A program made the position numbers and the translations under genes. The notes under the pieces were generated by a model. The model was not told the origin of the DNA and ran no database searches. It worked only from the letters and a program-made list of their open reading frames with translations. A stretch of DNA of 64,000 nucleotides from Candidatus Accumulibacter necessarius (lineage in GTDB: Bacteria; Pseudomonadota; Gammaproteobacteria; Burkholderiales; Rhodocyclaceae). Position 1 is the stretch's first letter, and each line of letters starts with the position of its first letter. The stretch covers positions 124,001 through 188,000 of the forward strand of contig JAFLDL010000002.1 in NCBI GenBank assembly GCA_017302435.1, given 5' to 3'. Positions 18,383 through 36,984 of this stretch are shown here, in pieces.

Positions 18383-18880
18383 GTGGGTCTTAATCTTGAT
18401 GAAAAGAAGGTTGTTGTTGCCGAGGTGTCGGCAAGGATGGCCACTGCCCAGACGATCGTTCTGGCTGAGTACAGCGGCTTGCCAGTCACTCACCTGACTC
18501 GTTTGCGTGCGCAGGCGCGCGCTTCGGGTGTTTACCTGCGCGTCCTGAAAAACACCTTGGTGCGGCGGGCGGTCGAGGGCGGTGTGTTTGCCAGTCTGGC
18601 CGAACAGATGACGGGGCCGCTGATTTACAGTATCTCGGATGATCCGGTGTCTGCGGCGAAGGTGCTCAACGATTTTGCCAAGACCAATGACAAGTTGGTT
18701 CTGAAGGCCGGCAGCTTTGCTGGCGAGCTGCTCGACAAGGCCGGGGTGCAGGCGCTGGCGGCCATCCCGAGTCGCGACGAGCTGCTTTCCCAGTTGCTGG
18801 GCATCATGCAGGCGCCGGTGTCCGGTTTTGCCTGTGCGCTTGCCGCCTTGGCCAAGCAGCGTGAAGAGGCGGTTTCCTGA
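18383..18880 (+). CDS. rplJ: 50S ribosomal protein L10
   Basis: This 165-residue base of the ribosomal stalk anchors L7/L12 dimers to 23S rRNA. It starts with GTG behind GGGAGGAAAGG. The conserved N-terminal AEYSGLPV and [12 protein letters not shown] segments are present, and the length equals E. coli L10. It is followed 48 bases later by rplL, with which it forms the stalk complex. Confidence 0.97.
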   Translation: MGLNLDEKKVVVAEVSARMATAQTIVLAEYSGLPVTHLTRLRAQARASGVYLRVLKNTLVRRAVEGGVFASLAEQMTGPLIYSISDDPVSAAKVLNDFAKTNDKLVLKAGSFAGELLDKAGVQALAAIPSRDELLSQLLGIMQAPVSGFACALAALAKQREEAVS

Positions 18881-18928
18881 GCATCCGGTCAGCTTTTTTG
18901 AGTATTCAGATTTAGGAGTTTATTGATT

Positions 18929-19297
18929 ATGGCTATTACCAAAGAAGACATCCTCGAAGCCGTCGGCGCGATGACTGTCATGGAACTGAACACCCTGGTC
19001 AAGGCGTTCGAAGAGAAGTTTGGCGTTTCTGCAGCCTCGATGGCGGTTGCTGCGCCTGGAGCGGCTGCGGCGGTGGTTGAAGAGCAGACAGAATTTACCG
19101 TGGTGCTCGCCGGTATTGGCGAGAAGAAGGTCGAGGTCATCAAGGTTGTCCGCGCGGCTACCGGCCTTGGCCTGAAAGAAGCAAAGGATCTCGTCGACAG
19201 CGCACCGAAGGCGGTCAAGGAGTCCATTTCCAAGGCGGACGCCGAAGCCCTCAAGAAGCTCCTCGAGGATGCCGGCGCGAAGGTCGAGGTCAAGTAG
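18929..19297 (+). CDS. rplL: 50S ribosomal protein L7/L12
   Basis: This 122-residue stalk protein recruits translational GTPases. The N-terminal dimerisation domain ([13 protein letters not shown]) is joined by an Ala/Gly-rich hinge near residues 38-50 to the C-terminal domain with the conserved [12 protein letters not shown] helix. The ATG at 18929 is used because TAGGAG lies 10 bases upstream; an in-frame TTG at 18923 is too close to that site. An attenuator-like hairpin follows the stop. Confidence 0.97.
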   Translation: MAITKEDILEAVGAMTVMELNTLVKAFEEKFGVSAASMAVAAPGAAAAVVEEQTEFTVVLAGIGEKKVEVIKVVRAATGLGLKEAKDLVDSAPKAVKESISKADAEALKKLLEDAGAKVEVK

Positions 19298-19312
19298 TCT
19301 TGGTCAAGCATG

Positions 19313-19355
19313 CCGGGCTGACAGCCTTTCGGCTGTCAGCCCGGTTGTGCTTTTT
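19313..19355 (+). terminator. rplL-rpoB attenuator hairpin
   Basis: A perfect 14-bp stem (19313-19326 pairing with 19331-19344, loop TTTC) is followed by TTGTGC and then five Ts at 19351-19355. In E. coli a partial terminator at this place lets only a fraction of rplL transcripts enter rpoBC. The interrupted T-run here fits partial termination in the same way. Confidence 0.8.
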
Positions 19356-19556
19356 CGGAAACGGCTTGGCGTCTGCCCGTTGGGTGGGCGTAATGCCATG
19401 CAGTGCGCAAACGCAAGTACGACTGGTTAAGCCCGGGCAGGCCCGTTCACTGCCGTTTTGTCATCCAGTCATATTGCGTTTGTCCGTTGCGCCCCGGCGG
19501 ATAGTTCGATTGTCGCCGGTGCGCTAGAGGATTTGCCTTCTGAGTTCGGAGCGACC

Positions 19557-23840
<4,284 letters not shown>

Positions 23841-23852
23841 TTGTTTTGCCGA

Positions 23853-23900
23853 GGGGTGAGTGAGGGATGTAACTCCTCCAGCCTCATGGCTCTTCACCCC
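23853..23900 (+). repeat. Inverted repeat in the rpoB-rpoC spacer
   Basis: GGGGTGA at 23853-23859 is complementary to TCACCCC at 23894-23900. Further GAGTGAGG / CCTCACTC matches lie around it, giving alternative pairings just before the rpoC start. It may form an intercistronic hairpin; no function can be assigned. Confidence 0.4.
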
Positions 23901-23929
23901 TGACACCTCACTCCTCACTGGAGCAAAAG

Positions 23930-28140
<4,211 letters not shown>

Positions 28141-28144
<4 letters not shown>

Positions 28145-28169
28145 CTTGGACCCCAATAGACCATAGAAT
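28141..28169 (+). promoter_or_regulatory. Promoter of the str operon (rpsL-rpsG-fusA-tuf)
   Basis: TTGACT at 28141-28146 and TAGAAT at 28164-28169 are spaced 17 bases, overlapping the rpoC stop codon. The -10 continues into CGCCGGTCTTT, nearly the same as the sequence behind the -10 boxes of the rplC and rplN promoters. A GC-rich discriminator of this kind is typical of stringently controlled genes. No alternative promoter was seen between the following terminator and rpsL. Confidence 0.65.
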
Positions 28170-28223
28170 CGCCGGTCTTTGTCGCCGATAGCTAGGTGTC
28201 GCGTCGGCTTGTTATGGATGTCG

Positions 28224-28255
28224 CCAAGGCGGCCTTTGGTCCGCCTTGGTTTTTT
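28224..28255 (+). terminator. Intrinsic terminator between rpoC and rpsL
   Basis: A perfect 9-bp stem CCAAGGCGG / CCGCCTTGG with an 8-base loop is followed by six Ts at 28250-28255. It ends rpoBC transcripts, but it also lies downstream of the str promoter at 28141-28169, so it could act as an attenuator for rpsL-rpsG-fusA-tuf. Confidence 0.88.
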
Positions 28256-28311
28256 GCAGACGCCAAGTGCTCGTCACGTCGCGTTCTGAACTGAACATAG
28301 GGGTGGAAGCA

Positions 28312-28689
28312 ATGCCAACCATTAACCAGCTGGTGCGCAAGCCGCGCGAGGCCGTACGCACCAAGAGCAAAGTCCCTGCACTGAGCAATTGCCCCCAGAA
28401 GCGGGGCGTTTGCACTCGTGTGTACACTACCACGCCGAAGAAGCCCAACTCTGCGCTGCGCAAGGTTTGCAAAGTTCGGCTGACGAATGGTTTTGAGGTT
28501 ATTTCATACATTGGTGGTGAAGGCCACAACCTGCAGGAGCACTCTGTTGTTCTGATCCGCGGCGGTCGTGTCAAGGATCTGCCAGGTGTCCGTTACCACA
28601 CTGTTCGCGGTTCGCTGGATACCCAGGGTGTGAAGAAGCGCAAGCAGGGTCGTTCCAAGTACGGTACCAAGCGCCCGAAGGCGGCTTGA
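28312..28689 (+). CDS. rpsL: 30S ribosomal protein S12
   Basis: This 125-residue decoding-centre protein is the first gene of the str operon. ATG 28312 follows GGGGTGGA and gives [13 protein letters not shown]. The streptomycin-contact lysines (in [11 protein letters not shown] and [10 protein letters not shown], equivalent to K43 and K88) are unmutated, so the ribosome should be streptomycin-sensitive at this locus. rpsG follows 96 bases later. Confidence 0.97.
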   Translation: MPTINQLVRKPREAVRTKSKVPALSNCPQKRGVCTRVYTTTPKKPNSALRKVCKVRLTNGFEVISYIGGEGHNLQEHSVVLIRGGRVKDLPGVRYHTVRGSLDTQGVKKRKQGRSKYGTKRPKAA

Positions 28690-28785
28690 GTTTCGTCCCG
28701 AGTAAGGGTCGCTCGTGATGGGCGGCTGGGAGGGGTGGGTCTGTTGCCCAACCCTTCAACTGAATTGTGACTATGAGAGGTTGCT

Positions 28786-29256
28786 ATGCCCCGTCGTCGT
28801 GAAGTACCGAAGCGCGATATACTGCCGGACCCGAAATTTGGCAATGTCGAGGTCTCGAAGTTCGTCAATACCATCATGAAAAGCGGCAAGAAGTCCGTCG
28901 CCGAGCGTATCGTCTATGGAGCCTTTGACCAGATCGTGACCAAGACTGGAAAGGATCCCCTCGAGGTTTTCAGTTTGGCTCTTGGTAACATCAAGCCTCT
29001 GGTCGAAGTCAAGAGTCGTCGGGTGGGTGGGGCCAATTATCAGGTGCCGGTTGAGGTTCGTCCTAGCCGCCGGATGGCCCTTGCCATGCGCTGGCTGCGG
29101 GAGTCAGCGCGTAAGCGTTCGGAAAAGTCGATGGGTCAGCGCCTGGCAGCAGAAATGCTGGAAGCATCGGAAAGCCGCGGCGGTGCAGTCAAGAAGCGCG
29201 ACGAAGTGCACCGTATGGCCGAGGCCAACAAGGCGTTCGCGCACTTCCGGTTCTAA
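28786..29256 (+). CDS. rpsG: 30S ribosomal protein S7
   Basis: This 156-residue primary 16S rRNA-binding protein initiates assembly of the 30S head and in E. coli autoregulates the str operon. The N-terminal [17 protein letters not shown] and the conserved [13 protein letters not shown] region are clear. The start follows GAGAGG. The length equals the short S7 form (E. coli B 156). fusA begins 73 bases after the stop. Confidence 0.97.
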   Translation: MPRRREVPKRDILPDPKFGNVEVSKFVNTIMKSGKKSVAERIVYGAFDQIVTKTGKDPLEVFSLALGNIKPLVEVKSRRVGGANYQVPVEVRPSRRMALAMRWLRESARKRSEKSMGQRLAAEMLEASESRGGAVKKRDEVHRMAEANKAFAHFRF

Positions 29257-29329
29257 GGCACCAGCGTCCAAGGCGCCGCTTCGGCTGCCTTGTGCTGGCG
29301 ATCGTTCTTTATTAGCGAAGGTTCATACT

Positions 29330-31423
29330 GTGGCTCGCAAAACCCCCATTGAGCGTTACCGGAACATCGGTATCAGCGCTCACATTGATGCTGGCAAGAC
29401 GACGGCGACGGAGCGTATCCTGTTCTATACGGGTATCAACCACAAGATCGGTGAAGTGCATGACGGCGCCGCGACGATGGACTGGATGGCGCAGGAGCAG
29501 GAGCGGGGAATTACCATTACCTCGGCGGCCACGACGTGCTTCTGGAAGGGGATGCAGCTGGATCGTCCCGAGCACCGGATCAACATCATCGATACGCCTG
29601 GTCACGTGGATTTCACGATCGAGGTCGAGCGCTCGATGCGTGTCCTCGATGGCGCGTGCATGATTTATTGTGCTGTGGGTGGTGTGCAGCCGCAGTCCGA
29701 AACCGTGTGGCGTCAGGCGACCAAGTACAAAGTACCCCGGTTGGCCTTCGTCAACAAGATGGACCGCCAGGGCGCGGATTTCTTTAAGGTCGTTGACCAG
29801 ATGCGGACCCGTCTGAAGGCCAATCCGGTCCCAATCGTAATACCGATCGGAAAGGAGGACTACTTCGAGGGGGTGGTCGATCTGATCAAGATGAAGGCGA
29901 TTTACTGGGATGAAGCCTCGCTGGGGATGAAATTCGATTACCGCGACATTCCGGCCGAGCTACAGTCCGAGGCCGACGAATGGCGCAGCAAGATGGTCGA
30001 AGCTGCCGCAGAGTCGTCTGAAGAGCTGATGGACAGGTACCTCGATGAGGGTGATCTGACTGAAGCGGACCTGATCAAGGGCTTGCGTGATCGCACCATC
30101 GCGTGCGAAATTCAGCCGGCCCTTTGCGGAACGGCCTTCAAGAACAAGGGTGTGCAACGCATGCTCGACGCGGTGATTGATCTTCTGCCGTCGCCGGTGG
30201 ACATTCCTCCAGTTACCGGGGAGAAGGAAAACGGTGAGCCGGATACGCGGGAAGCGTCCGACACTGCGAAGTTTTCTGCTCTTGCCTTCAAGCTGATGAC
30301 CGACCCCTACGTCGGCCAGTTGACCTTTATCCGAGTGTATTCTGGCGTCCTGAAATCTGGGGACACGATTTTCAATCCGATCAAGGGCCGTCGCGAGCGC
30401 ATCGGCCGAGTCCTGCAGATGCACGCCAACAATCGTGAAGAACTCAAGGAAGTGCTCGCGGGCGACATCGCAGCGTGCGTTGGCCTCAAGGAAGTAACTA
30501 CCGGCGAAACCCTCTGCGATCCTTCGGCAGTCATCACCCTGGAGCGGATGGTATTCCCTGAACCCGTGATCCACGTGGCCGTCGAGCCGAAGACCAAGCC
30601 GGACCAGGAGAAGATGGGCATAGCCCTCGGTCGCCTGGCTCAGGAGGATCCCTCGTTCCGCGTGCGTACCGATGAAGAGTCTGGGCAGACGATTATCTCG
30701 GGAATGGGCGAGCTCCACCTGGAGATAATCGTTGATCGACTGAAGCGGGAATTCGGTGTGGACGCCAACGTCGGCGCGCCACAGGTGGCGTATCGGGAAT
30801 GCATCAAGAAATCAGTCGAACAGGAAGGGAAGTTTGTCAAACAGTCGGGTGGCCGCGGTCAGTATGGCCATGTATGGTTGAAAATCGAGCCGAATGAGCC
30901 TGGCAAAGGCTACGAGTTCGTTGACGCGATCAAGGGTGGTACCGTACCTCGAGAGTACATCCCCGCGGTGGACAAGGGGTTGCAGGATTCGGTCACCAGT
31001 GGCGTGCTGGCGGGGTTTCCGGTGGTCGATATCAAGTTCACGCTGTTTGAAGGCTCGTACCACGACGTGGATTCGAATGAAAATGCCTTTCGGCAAGCGG
31101 CAGCCATTGCCTTCAAGGAGGGAATGCGCAAAGCTTCGCCGACCCTCCTTGAGCCAATGATGGCAGTCGACGTGGAGACGCCTGAGGACTATATGGGGAA
31201 CGTGATGGGCGACCTGTCGAGCCGTCGCGGCATGATTCAGGGAATGGAAGACCTGCCCGGAAACATCAAAGCCATCAAGGCGGAGGTGCCGCTGGCTGAG
31301 ATGTTTGGTTATTCGACGACCCTGCGATCCCTCAGTCAGGGGCGCGCGACTTACTCAATGGAATTCAAGCACTACGCTGAGGCGCCAAAGAACGTCGCCG
31401 AGGCGGTCATCAACAAGAAATGA
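29330..31423 (+). CDS. fusA: Elongation factor G
   Basis: This 697-residue GTPase drives translocation. It starts at GTG 29330 ([20 protein letters not shown]) behind GCGAAGG. G1 AHIDAGKTT is at about 17-25, and DTPGHVDF and [10 protein letters not shown] follow; domains II-V continue to a typical C-terminus. An upstream in-frame extension overlaps rpsG and is rejected. E. coli EF-G has 704 residues. The tuf copy 2 start is 24 bases downstream. Confidence 0.97.
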   Translation: MARKTPIERYRNIGISAHIDAGKTTATERILFYTGINHKIGEVHDGAATMDWMAQEQERGITITSAATTCFWKGMQLDRPEHRINIIDTPGHVDFTIEVERSMRVLDGACMIYCAVGGVQPQSETVWRQATKYKVPRLAFVNKMDRQGADFFKVVDQMRTRLKANPVPIVIPIGKEDYFEGVVDLIKMKAIYWDEASLGMKFDYRDIPAELQSEADEWRSKMVEAAAESSEELMDRYLDEGDLTEADLIKGLRDRTIACEIQPALCGTAFKNKGVQRMLDAVIDLLPSPVDIPPVTGEKENGEPDTREASDTAKFSALAFKLMTDPYVGQLTFIRVYSGVLKSGDTIFNPIKGRRERIGRVLQMHANNREELKEVLAGDIAACVGLKEVTTGETLCDPSAVITLERMVFPEPVIHVAVEPKTKPDQEKMGIALGRLAQEDPSFRVRTDEESGQTIISGMGELHLEIIVDRLKREFGVDANVGAPQVAYRECIKKSVEQEGKFVKQSGGRGQYGHVWLKIEPNEPGKGYEFVDAIKGGTVPREYIPAVDKGLQDSVTSGVLAGFPVVDIKFTLFEGSYHDVDSNENAFRQAAAIAFKEGMRKASPTLLEPMMAVDVETPEDYMGNVMGDLSSRRGMIQGMEDLPGNIKAIKAEVPLAEMFGYSTTLRSLSQGRATYSMEFKHYAEAPKNVAEAVINKK

Positions 31424-31446
31424 CTCTGATATTGTAAGGATACTAA

Positions 31447-32637
31447 ATGGCCAAGGGAAAATTTGAACGCACGAAGCCGCACGTCAATGTGGGCACGATT
31501 GGGCACGTTGATCATGGGAAGACCACGCTGACGGCGGCGATCACGACCATTCTGGCGAAGAAATATGGCGGTGTGGCGAAGGCCTACGACCAGATTGATG
31601 CGGCGCCGGAAGAGAAGGCGCGTGGCATCACGATCAATACCGCGCACGTCGAGTACGAGACGGCCAAGCGTCACTACGCGCACGTGGATTGCCCGGGTCA
31701 CGCGGACTACATCAAGAACATGATTACCGGGGCGGCGCAGATGGACGGTGCGATCCTGGTGGTTTCGGCGGCTGACGGACCGATGCCACAGACGCGAGAG
31801 CACATTCTGCTGGCGCGTCAGGTGGGTGTGCCCTACATCATCGTTTATCTCAACAAGTGCGACATGGTTGACGATGCCGAGTTGTTGGAGCTGGTCGACA
31901 TGGAAGTGCGTGAGCTGCTGTCGAAGTATGACTTTCCTGGAGACGACGTGCCGATCGTCCAGGGTTCGGCGTTGAAGGCTCTGGAAGGCGATCAGGGTCC
32001 GCTGGGCGAAGGCTCGGTGATGGCCTTGGCGGACGCGCTGGATGCCTACATTCCGACGCCGCAGCGAGCGGTAGACAAGCCTTTCCTGCTGCCGATCGAG
32101 GACGTGTTCTCGATCTCTGGACGTGGCACGGTGGTCACGGGTCGTGTTGAGCGCGGGGTGGTGAAAGTCGGTGAAGAAGTCGAGATCGTTGGCATCAAGC
32201 CGACGGTGAAGACGATCTGCACGGGTGTTGAAATGTTCCGCAAGCTGCTGGACCAGGGCCAGGCGGGCGACAACGTGGGCGTTCTGTTGCGGGGCACCAA
32301 GCGAGACGACGTTGAGCGCGGTCAGGTGCTGGCCAAGCCGGGTTCGATCAAGCCGCACACGCACTTCACGGGCGAAGTTTACTGTCTGTCGAAGGAAGAA
32401 GGAGGGCGTCACACGCCGTTCTTCAACAACTATCGTCCGCAGTTTTATTTCCGCACCACTGACGTGACCGGCGCGATTGCGATGCCGGAAGGCGTCGAGA
32501 TGGTGATGCCCGGCGACAACGTCCAGATGACGGTCAAACTGATTTCCCCGATTGCCATGGAAGAAGGCCTGCGCTTCGCGATTCGTGAAGGTGGCCGTAC
32601 CGTCGGCGCCGGCGTCGTCGCGAAAATTATCGAGTAG
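31447..32637 (+). CDS. tuf: Elongation factor Tu, copy 2
   Basis: This is the 396-residue str-operon copy of EF-Tu (tufA position), identical in protein sequence to copy 1 at 14625-15815. Within the coding region only positions 32565 and 32616 and the last base of the stop codon differ, all near the 3' end. The ribosome-binding site is GTAAGGA, different from copy 1. rpsJ follows after 54 bases, so the str and S10 operons are physically continuous here. Confidence 0.98.
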   Translation: MAKGKFERTKPHVNVGTIGHVDHGKTTLTAAITTILAKKYGGVAKAYDQIDAAPEEKARGITINTAHVEYETAKRHYAHVDCPGHADYIKNMITGAAQMDGAILVVSAADGPMPQTREHILLARQVGVPYIIVYLNKCDMVDDAELLELVDMEVRELLSKYDFPGDDVPIVQGSALKALEGDQGPLGEGSVMALADALDAYIPTPQRAVDKPFLLPIEDVFSISGRGTVVTGRVERGVVKVGEEVEIVGIKPTVKTICTGVEMFRKLLDQGQAGDNVGVLLRGTKRDDVERGQVLAKPGSIKPHTHFTGEVYCLSKEEGGRHTPFFNNYRPQFYFRTTDVTGAIAMPEGVEMVMPGDNVQMTVKLISPIAMEEGLRFAIREGGRTVGAGVVAKIIE

Positions 32638-32649
32638 TTCAGCAAACTC

Positions 32650-32672
32650 CCGGTGGGTTTCCTTTCCACCGG
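32650..32672 (+). other. Hairpin between tuf and rpsJ
   Basis: A 7-bp stem CCGGTGG / CCACCGG with a 9-base loop begins 13 bases after the tuf stop. No T-run follows, so it is not a convincing terminator; it may be a processing or pausing element between EF-Tu and S10 mRNA. Confidence 0.4.
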
Positions 32673-32691
32673 CCGCTCTTTGGAAGAAGAC

Positions 32692-33003
32692 ATGCAAAGC
32701 CAGAAGATCCGCATCCGCCTGAAAGCCTTTGACTATCGTCTGATTGATCAGTCAGCTCAGGAAATTGTCGACACCGCAAAGCGTACCGGGGCCGTTGTTC
32801 GCGGCCCGGTTCCGCTTCCGACCCGCATCCAGCGTTTTGATATTCTGCGCTCACCGCACGTCGACAAGACTTCGCGTGACCAGTTCGAGATACGCACCCA
32901 TCTTCGCCTGATGGATATCATTGATCCAACTGACAAGACCGTCGATGCCCTGATGAAGCTTGATCTACCCGCGGGTGTTGACGTTGAAATTAAGTTGCAG
33001 TAA
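32692..33003 (+). CDS. rpsJ: 30S ribosomal protein S10 (NusE)
   Basis: This 103-residue protein of the 30S head is also the NusG/NusB partner in antitermination. ATG 32692 follows GGAAGAAG and gives [19 protein letters not shown], the family N-terminus. The length equals E. coli S10. It is the first S10-operon gene, but a strong promoter motif overlaps its stop codon, so rplC onward can be transcribed separately. Confidence 0.97.
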   Translation: MQSQKIRIRLKAFDYRLIDQSAQEIVDTAKRTGAVVRGPVPLPTRIQRFDILRSPHVDKTSRDQFEIRTHLRLMDIIDPTDKTVDALMKLDLPAGVDVEIKLQ

Positions 33004-33023
33004 GGCTTCCTTGCGGCTATAAT
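32995..33023 (+). promoter_or_regulatory. Promoter between rpsJ and rplC
   Basis: A perfect TATAAT at 33018-33023 lies 17 bases from TTGCAG at 32995-33000, which is a weak -35. The downstream CGCCGCCTTTCG resembles the discriminators of the rpsL and rplN promoters. The spacer begins exactly at the rpsJ stop codon. It would drive the rplC-rplD-rplW-rplB part of the S10 operon. Confidence 0.6.
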
Positions 33024-33036
33024 CGCCGCCTTTCGC

Positions 33037-33062
33037 CGGGCAGCCAATATTGAGACTGCCCG
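33037..33062 (+). promoter_or_regulatory. Leader hairpin upstream of rplC
   Basis: CGGGCAG at 33037-33043 pairs with CTGCCCG at 33056-33062, and a second CCGGC/GCCGG pairing follows before the GAGGAG ribosome-binding site. It lies in the transcript expected from the promoter at 32995-33023. It may be a leader for translational feedback, but no known class was recognised. Confidence 0.35.
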
Positions 33063-33113
33063 TTCCTTAGCAGCGCTCGCCGGCCAATCGCAGCCGGTCA
33101 GAGGAGAATAAAC

Positions 33114-33758
33114 ATGAGTCTTGGCCTTGTTGGGCGCAAGGTCGGCATGACGCGCATTTTTACCGACGACGGCGTAAGTGTCCCGGTAACCGTGCTCGAT
33201 GTGTCGAACAATCGGGTCGCCCAGATCAAAACGCCGCAGAATGATGGTTACTCCGTCGTCCAGGTGGCTTTCGGCAAACGTCGCCCCTCTCGTGTCAACA
33301 AGCCATTGGCCGGTCACCTCGCCAAGGCCGGTGTTGAGGCGGGCCATGTCCTGAAGGAGTTTCCGGTTTCCGATGACGAGCTCGCGGCTCTCCAGGCGGG
33401 TGACCATATCAGCGTCACCATTTTTTCCGTCGGACAAAAGGTTGACGTGACGGGGCAAACCATCGGCAAGGGCTTTGCGGGCGGCATCAAGCGGCATCAC
33501 TTCAGGTCCCAGGGCGCTGCGCATGGCAACTCGGTCTCCCACCAGGCTCTCGGGTCCACCGGTATGGCGCAGGATCCGGGTCGCGTTTTTCCGGGCAAGA
33601 AGATGGCCGGCCATCTCGGCGCCGTCAAGCGCACACAGCAGAACCTCGAGGTCGTGCGTGTCGATGTTGAGCGCCAGTTGTTGTTGCTTAAAGGCGCCGT
33701 TCCCGGCTCCAAGGGCGCCGACGTCATAGTGCGTCCGGCAGTCAAGGTGGGGGCATAA
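33114..33758 (+). CDS. rplC: 50S ribosomal protein L3
   Basis: This 214-residue assembly-initiator protein reaches the peptidyl-transferase centre. [16 protein letters not shown] at the start and the internal [18 protein letters not shown] extension are diagnostic; the latter contains the glutamine region methylated in E. coli by PrmB. It starts at ATG after AGAGGAG. rplD begins immediately at the next base. Confidence 0.97.
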   Translation: MSLGLVGRKVGMTRIFTDDGVSVPVTVLDVSNNRVAQIKTPQNDGYSVVQVAFGKRRPSRVNKPLAGHLAKAGVEAGHVLKEFPVSDDELAALQAGDHISVTIFSVGQKVDVTGQTIGKGFAGGIKRHHFRSQGAAHGNSVSHQALGSTGMAQDPGRVFPGKKMAGHLGAVKRTQQNLEVVRVDVERQLLLLKGAVPGSKGADVIVRPAVKVGA

Positions 33759-34379
33759 ATGGAACTCAAGCTTATCAATGACGAAGGACAGGAAGCGAGC
33801 CGCCTCGAGGCCTCCGACGTCCTGTTTGGTCGCGAATACAACGAAGCATTGGTGCACCAGGTCCTGGTTGCCTACCAGGCGAACGCGCGTAGTGGCAATC
33901 GGGCCCAGAAGGATCGCCAGGATGTGCGGCACACGACCAAGAAGCCGTGGCGCCAAAAGGGCACCGGACGAGCTCGTGCCGGTATGTCGTCATCGCCGAT
34001 CTGGCGCGGTGGCGGCCGGGTTTTCCCGAATTCGTCGGACGAGAATTTCAGCCACAAGCTGAACAGGAAAATGTACCGCGCGGGCATGGCATCGATCCTT
34101 TCGCAGCTCGCTCGTGAAGATCGCCTGGCCGTGGTGGACAGCCTGTCGATTGAGGCGCCCAAGACCAGGTTGTTTGCAGCGAAGATCAAAGGGATGGGTT
34201 ACGAGTCGGTGCTTGTGATTACAGACGATCTCGACGAGAACGTTTTTCTGGCGTCGCGTAATTTGCCGAATGTCCTCGTGGTTGAAGTCCAGCAGGCGGA
34301 CCCGGTGTCCCTGGTCCGCTTCCCGAAGGTCCTGCTGACAAAAGCTGCGCTCGCCAAGTTTGAGGAGATCCTGGGATGA
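33759..34379 (+). CDS. rplD: 50S ribosomal protein L4
   Basis: This 206-residue protein lines the peptide exit tunnel and, in gammaproteobacteria, autogenously represses the S10 operon. The conserved tunnel-loop region [14 protein letters not shown] and the following SPIWRGGG are present. It has no gap to rplC, and its stop overlaps the rplW start (ATGA). No macrolide-resistance change is evident by eye. Confidence 0.97.
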   Translation: MELKLINDEGQEASRLEASDVLFGREYNEALVHQVLVAYQANARSGNRAQKDRQDVRHTTKKPWRQKGTGRARAGMSSSPIWRGGGRVFPNSSDENFSHKLNRKMYRAGMASILSQLAREDRLAVVDSLSIEAPKTRLFAAKIKGMGYESVLVITDDLDENVFLASRNLPNVLVVEVQQADPVSLVRFPKVLLTKAALAKFEEILG

Positions 34380-34678
34380 ATCAAGAACGTTTGATGCAAG
34401 TGCTCCTCGCACCGCAGATCTCCGAAAAGGCCACCTTCGTTGCCGACAAGTACCAGCAGGTGATCTTTCGTGTTGCCTCCAACGCAACAAAGCCTGAAGT
34501 CAAGGGAGCAGTCGAGTTGCTGTTCAAGGTGGCTGTCGAGTCGGTCCAGATCGCCAACGTCAAAGGAAAGCAGAAAAAGTTTGGCCGCGTGATGGGCCGT
34601 CGCAGCAACTGGAAGAAGGCCTATGTGTGCCTGCAGCCCGGCCAGGAGATTAATTTCGTCGATGGGGGAGCGGTCTAG
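34376..34678 (+). CDS. rplW: 50S ribosomal protein L23
   Basis: This 100-residue protein at the tunnel exit docks trigger factor and [20 protein letters not shown] near the N-terminus is typical, and the length equals the E. coli protein. It overlaps rplD by four bases and abuts rplB with no spacing, giving tight translational coupling. Confidence 0.97.
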   Translation: MNQERLMQVLLAPQISEKATFVADKYQQVIFRVASNATKPEVKGAVELLFKVAVESVQIANVKGKQKKFGRVMGRRSNWKKAYVCLQPGQEINFVDGGAV

Positions 34679-35506
34679 ATGGCACTCGCTAAAGTCAAAC
34701 CGACCTCGCCCGGCCGCCGCGCGGTTATCCGGGTGGTCAATCTTAATCTACACAAGGGCGCTCCGGTTGCCGGGCTTGTCGAGTCGCAGTCGAAAAAGGC
34801 TGGCCGCAACAACAACGGGCATATCACGACTCGTCATCAGGGCGGTGGTCACAAGCAACACTATCGCTTGGTTGACTTCAAGCGCAACAAGGACGGGATT
34901 CCGGCGACAGTAGAGCGTCTCGAGTACGATCCAAACCGGACCGCCAACATTGCTCTGCTCTGTTATGCGGATGGCGAGCGTCGCTACATCATTGCGCCCA
35001 AAGGCCTTGTTGTTGGTCAGCAGATAAACAGTGGTTCAGAGGCCCCGATCAAGGTGGGCAACGCCCTGCCCATTCGCAACATCCCGGTTGGCACGACCAT
35101 CCACTGCGTCGAGATGGTGCCCGGCAAGGGCGCTCAGCTGGCACGTTCGGCTGGCACCTCGGTGCAGTTGTTGGCCCGGGAAGGCGTCCATGCCCAGTTG
35201 CGCTTGCGCTCCGGTGAAATTCGGCGAGTGCACGTCGAGTGCCGCGCGACGGTCGGCGAGGTGGGTAACGAAGAGCACAGTCTGCGTTCGATAGGCAAGG
35301 CTGGCGGGAATCGTTGGCGCGGCATTCGCCCAACCGTACGCGGTGTGGCGATGAATCCGATCGATCACCCGCACGGTGGGGGCGAAGGCAAGACGGCATC
35401 GGGTATGCACCCGGTCAGTCCTTGGGGTACCAAGACCAAAGGTTATCGCACTCGTCGCAACAAGCGCACGACTTCGATGATCGTGCAGCGCCGTCAAAAA
35501 CGCTAA
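34679..35506 (+). CDS. rplB: 50S ribosomal protein L2
   Basis: This 275-residue protein is essential for subunit association and peptidyl transfer. The conserved [15 protein letters not shown] segment and the C-terminal [13 protein letters not shown], which holds the functionally critical histidine, are intact. It starts directly after the rplW stop; rpsS follows after 13 bases. Confidence 0.97.
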   Translation: MALAKVKPTSPGRRAVIRVVNLNLHKGAPVAGLVESQSKKAGRNNNGHITTRHQGGGHKQHYRLVDFKRNKDGIPATVERLEYDPNRTANIALLCYADGERRYIIAPKGLVVGQQINSGSEAPIKVGNALPIRNIPVGTTIHCVEMVPGKGAQLARSAGTSVQLLAREGVHAQLRLRSGEIRRVHVECRATVGEVGNEEHSLRSIGKAGGNRWRGIRPTVRGVAMNPIDHPHGGGEGKTASGMHPVSPWGTKTKGYRTRRNKRTTSMIVQRRQKR

Positions 35507-35519
35507 GGGATAGAGAACC

Positions 35520-35795
35520 ATGGGACGTTCCATTAAAAAGGGCCCGTTTGCTGATGCCCATCTGATCAAAAAAGTGGGCACGGTGCGTGCGACTGGCGAT
35601 AAGCGCCCGATCAAGACCTGGTCGCGCCGGTCCACCGTGCTGCCAGATTTTGTGGGCTTGACCATCGCGGTTCATAACGGCAAGCAACATGTTCCTGTGT
35701 ATATCACCGAGAACATGGTTGGGCACAAGCTGGGCGAGTTTTCTCTGACCCGCACGTTTAAAGGCCACACCTCTGGCAAGAAGGCCAAGAAGTAA
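35520..35795 (+). CDS. rpsS: 30S ribosomal protein S19
   Basis: This 91-residue protein of the 30S head contacts the A-site finger. [15 protein letters not shown] and the later [15 protein letters not shown] are family-diagnostic. It lies 13 bases after rplB and 10 before rplV. The length is one residue below E. coli S19. Confidence 0.97.
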   Translation: MGRSIKKGPFADAHLIKKVGTVRATGDKRPIKTWSRRSTVLPDFVGLTIAVHNGKQHVPVYITENMVGHKLGEFSLTRTFKGHTSGKKAKK

Positions 35796-35805
35796 AGGAA
35801 TGAAT

Positions 35806-36135
35806 ATGGAAACTCGTGCTGTTTTGCGCGGTGTTCGGCTGTCGAGCCAGAAGGGTCGCCTGGTGGCCGACCAGATCCGCGGCCTGGCCGTTGATCGGGC
35901 ACTCAATCTGCTGACATTCAGCCCCAAGAAGGGTGCAGCGATCATCAAGAAGGTGCTCGAATCGGCGATCGCCAATGCCGAGCACAATGCGGGTGCCGAT
36001 ATTGACGAACTGAAGGTTAAGACCATCTCTGTCGAAAAGGGCATGGTGCTCAAGCGCTTCACGGCGCGGGCCAAGGGACGCGGCAACCGGATCGTCAAGC
36101 CGACCTGTCACGTTTTTCTGACTGTCGGCAACTGA
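35806..36135 (+). CDS. rplV: 50S ribosomal protein L22
   Basis: This 109-residue exit-tunnel protein carries a beta-hairpin near the tunnel constriction ([16 protein letters not shown] region). Two in-frame ATGs lie at 35800 and 35806. The second is chosen because AAGGA at 35795-35799 is spaced six bases from it and touches the first. Either way the protein differs by only two residues. Confidence 0.96.
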   Translation: METRAVLRGVRLSSQKGRLVADQIRGLAVDRALNLLTFSPKKGAAIIKKVLESAIANAEHNAGADIDELKVKTISVEKGMVLKRFTARAKGRGNRIVKPTCHVFLTVGN

Positions 36136-36144
36136 GGAACAAGA

Positions 36145-36984
36145 ATGGGACAAAAGATTCATCCTGCTGGCTTTCGTCTGGCTGTCACGCGTGATTGGTC
36201 TTCGCGCTGGTACGCCAACAGCAAGAACTTTGCCGGCATGCTCAACGAAGACGTTCGCGTTCGCGAATACCTCAAGAAGAAGCTAAAGCACGCGTCGGTT
36301 GGACGTATCCTGATCGAGCGCCCCGCCAAGAACGCCCGCGTCACGATCTTCTCGGCACGCCCGGGTGTGGTGATTGGGAAAAAGGGTGAGGAGATCGATC
36401 ACCTGCGGATCGCTTTACAGAAGATCATGGGCGTCCCTGTGCACGTCAGTATCGAGGAAATTCGCAAGCCCGAGCTGGATGCGCAATTGGTGGCCGACTC
36501 GATTACGCAGCAGCTCGAGAAGCGTATCATGTTCCGCCGGGCCATGAAGCGTGCGATGCAGAACGCCATGCGTCTTGGCGCGCAGGGTATAAAGATCATG
36601 AGTTCAGGCCGTCTCAATGGCGCGGAAATTGCTCGGCGCGAATGGTACCGCGAGGGGCGAGTCCCGCTCCATACGCTGCGGGCTGATATTGACTACGCGA
36701 CCTCCGAAGCCTTGACTACCTATGGTCTTATTGGCGTCAAGGTCTGGATCTTCAAAGGGGAGATTCTAAATCGCCAGGAGCAGGCGGCGACGGCTGCCGA
36801 TGCGACCCTTGATGAGCAGCGCCGGCCCCGTCGTGCTCCGCGCGCCGGTGACGTTGCCGACAGGCCGCCGCGCATGGTGAAGGGGCCGGAGGAAATGGCG
36901 AGGGTTGAGGGCGCTGTTGGGGAAGCGAAGGCACCCGTGAAACGAGTAAGAAAGGCAGGTACAACAGATGCTGCAGCCAGCTAG
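36145..36984 (+). CDS. rpsC: 30S ribosomal protein S3 with C-terminal extension
   Basis: This 279-residue S3 has the N-terminal KH domain with [13 protein letters not shown] (the GxxG loop) and the conserved C-terminal domain ending near residue 210. Beyond that is an about 65-residue tail rich in alanine, arginine and proline that E. coli S3 (233 residues) lacks for the most part. Its last 17 bases overlap the rplP start. The tail is probably disordered and exposed on the ribosome surface at the mRNA entry. Confidence 0.96.
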   Translation: MGQKIHPAGFRLAVTRDWSSRWYANSKNFAGMLNEDVRVREYLKKKLKHASVGRILIERPAKNARVTIFSARPGVVIGKKGEEIDHLRIALQKIMGVPVHVSIEEIRKPELDAQLVADSITQQLEKRIMFRRAMKRAMQNAMRLGAQGIKIMSSGRLNGAEIARREWYREGRVPLHTLRADIDYATSEALTTYGLIGVKVWIFKGEILNRQEQAATAADATLDEQRRPRRAPRAGDVADRPPRMVKGPEEMARVEGAVGEAKAPVKRVRKAGTTDAAAS

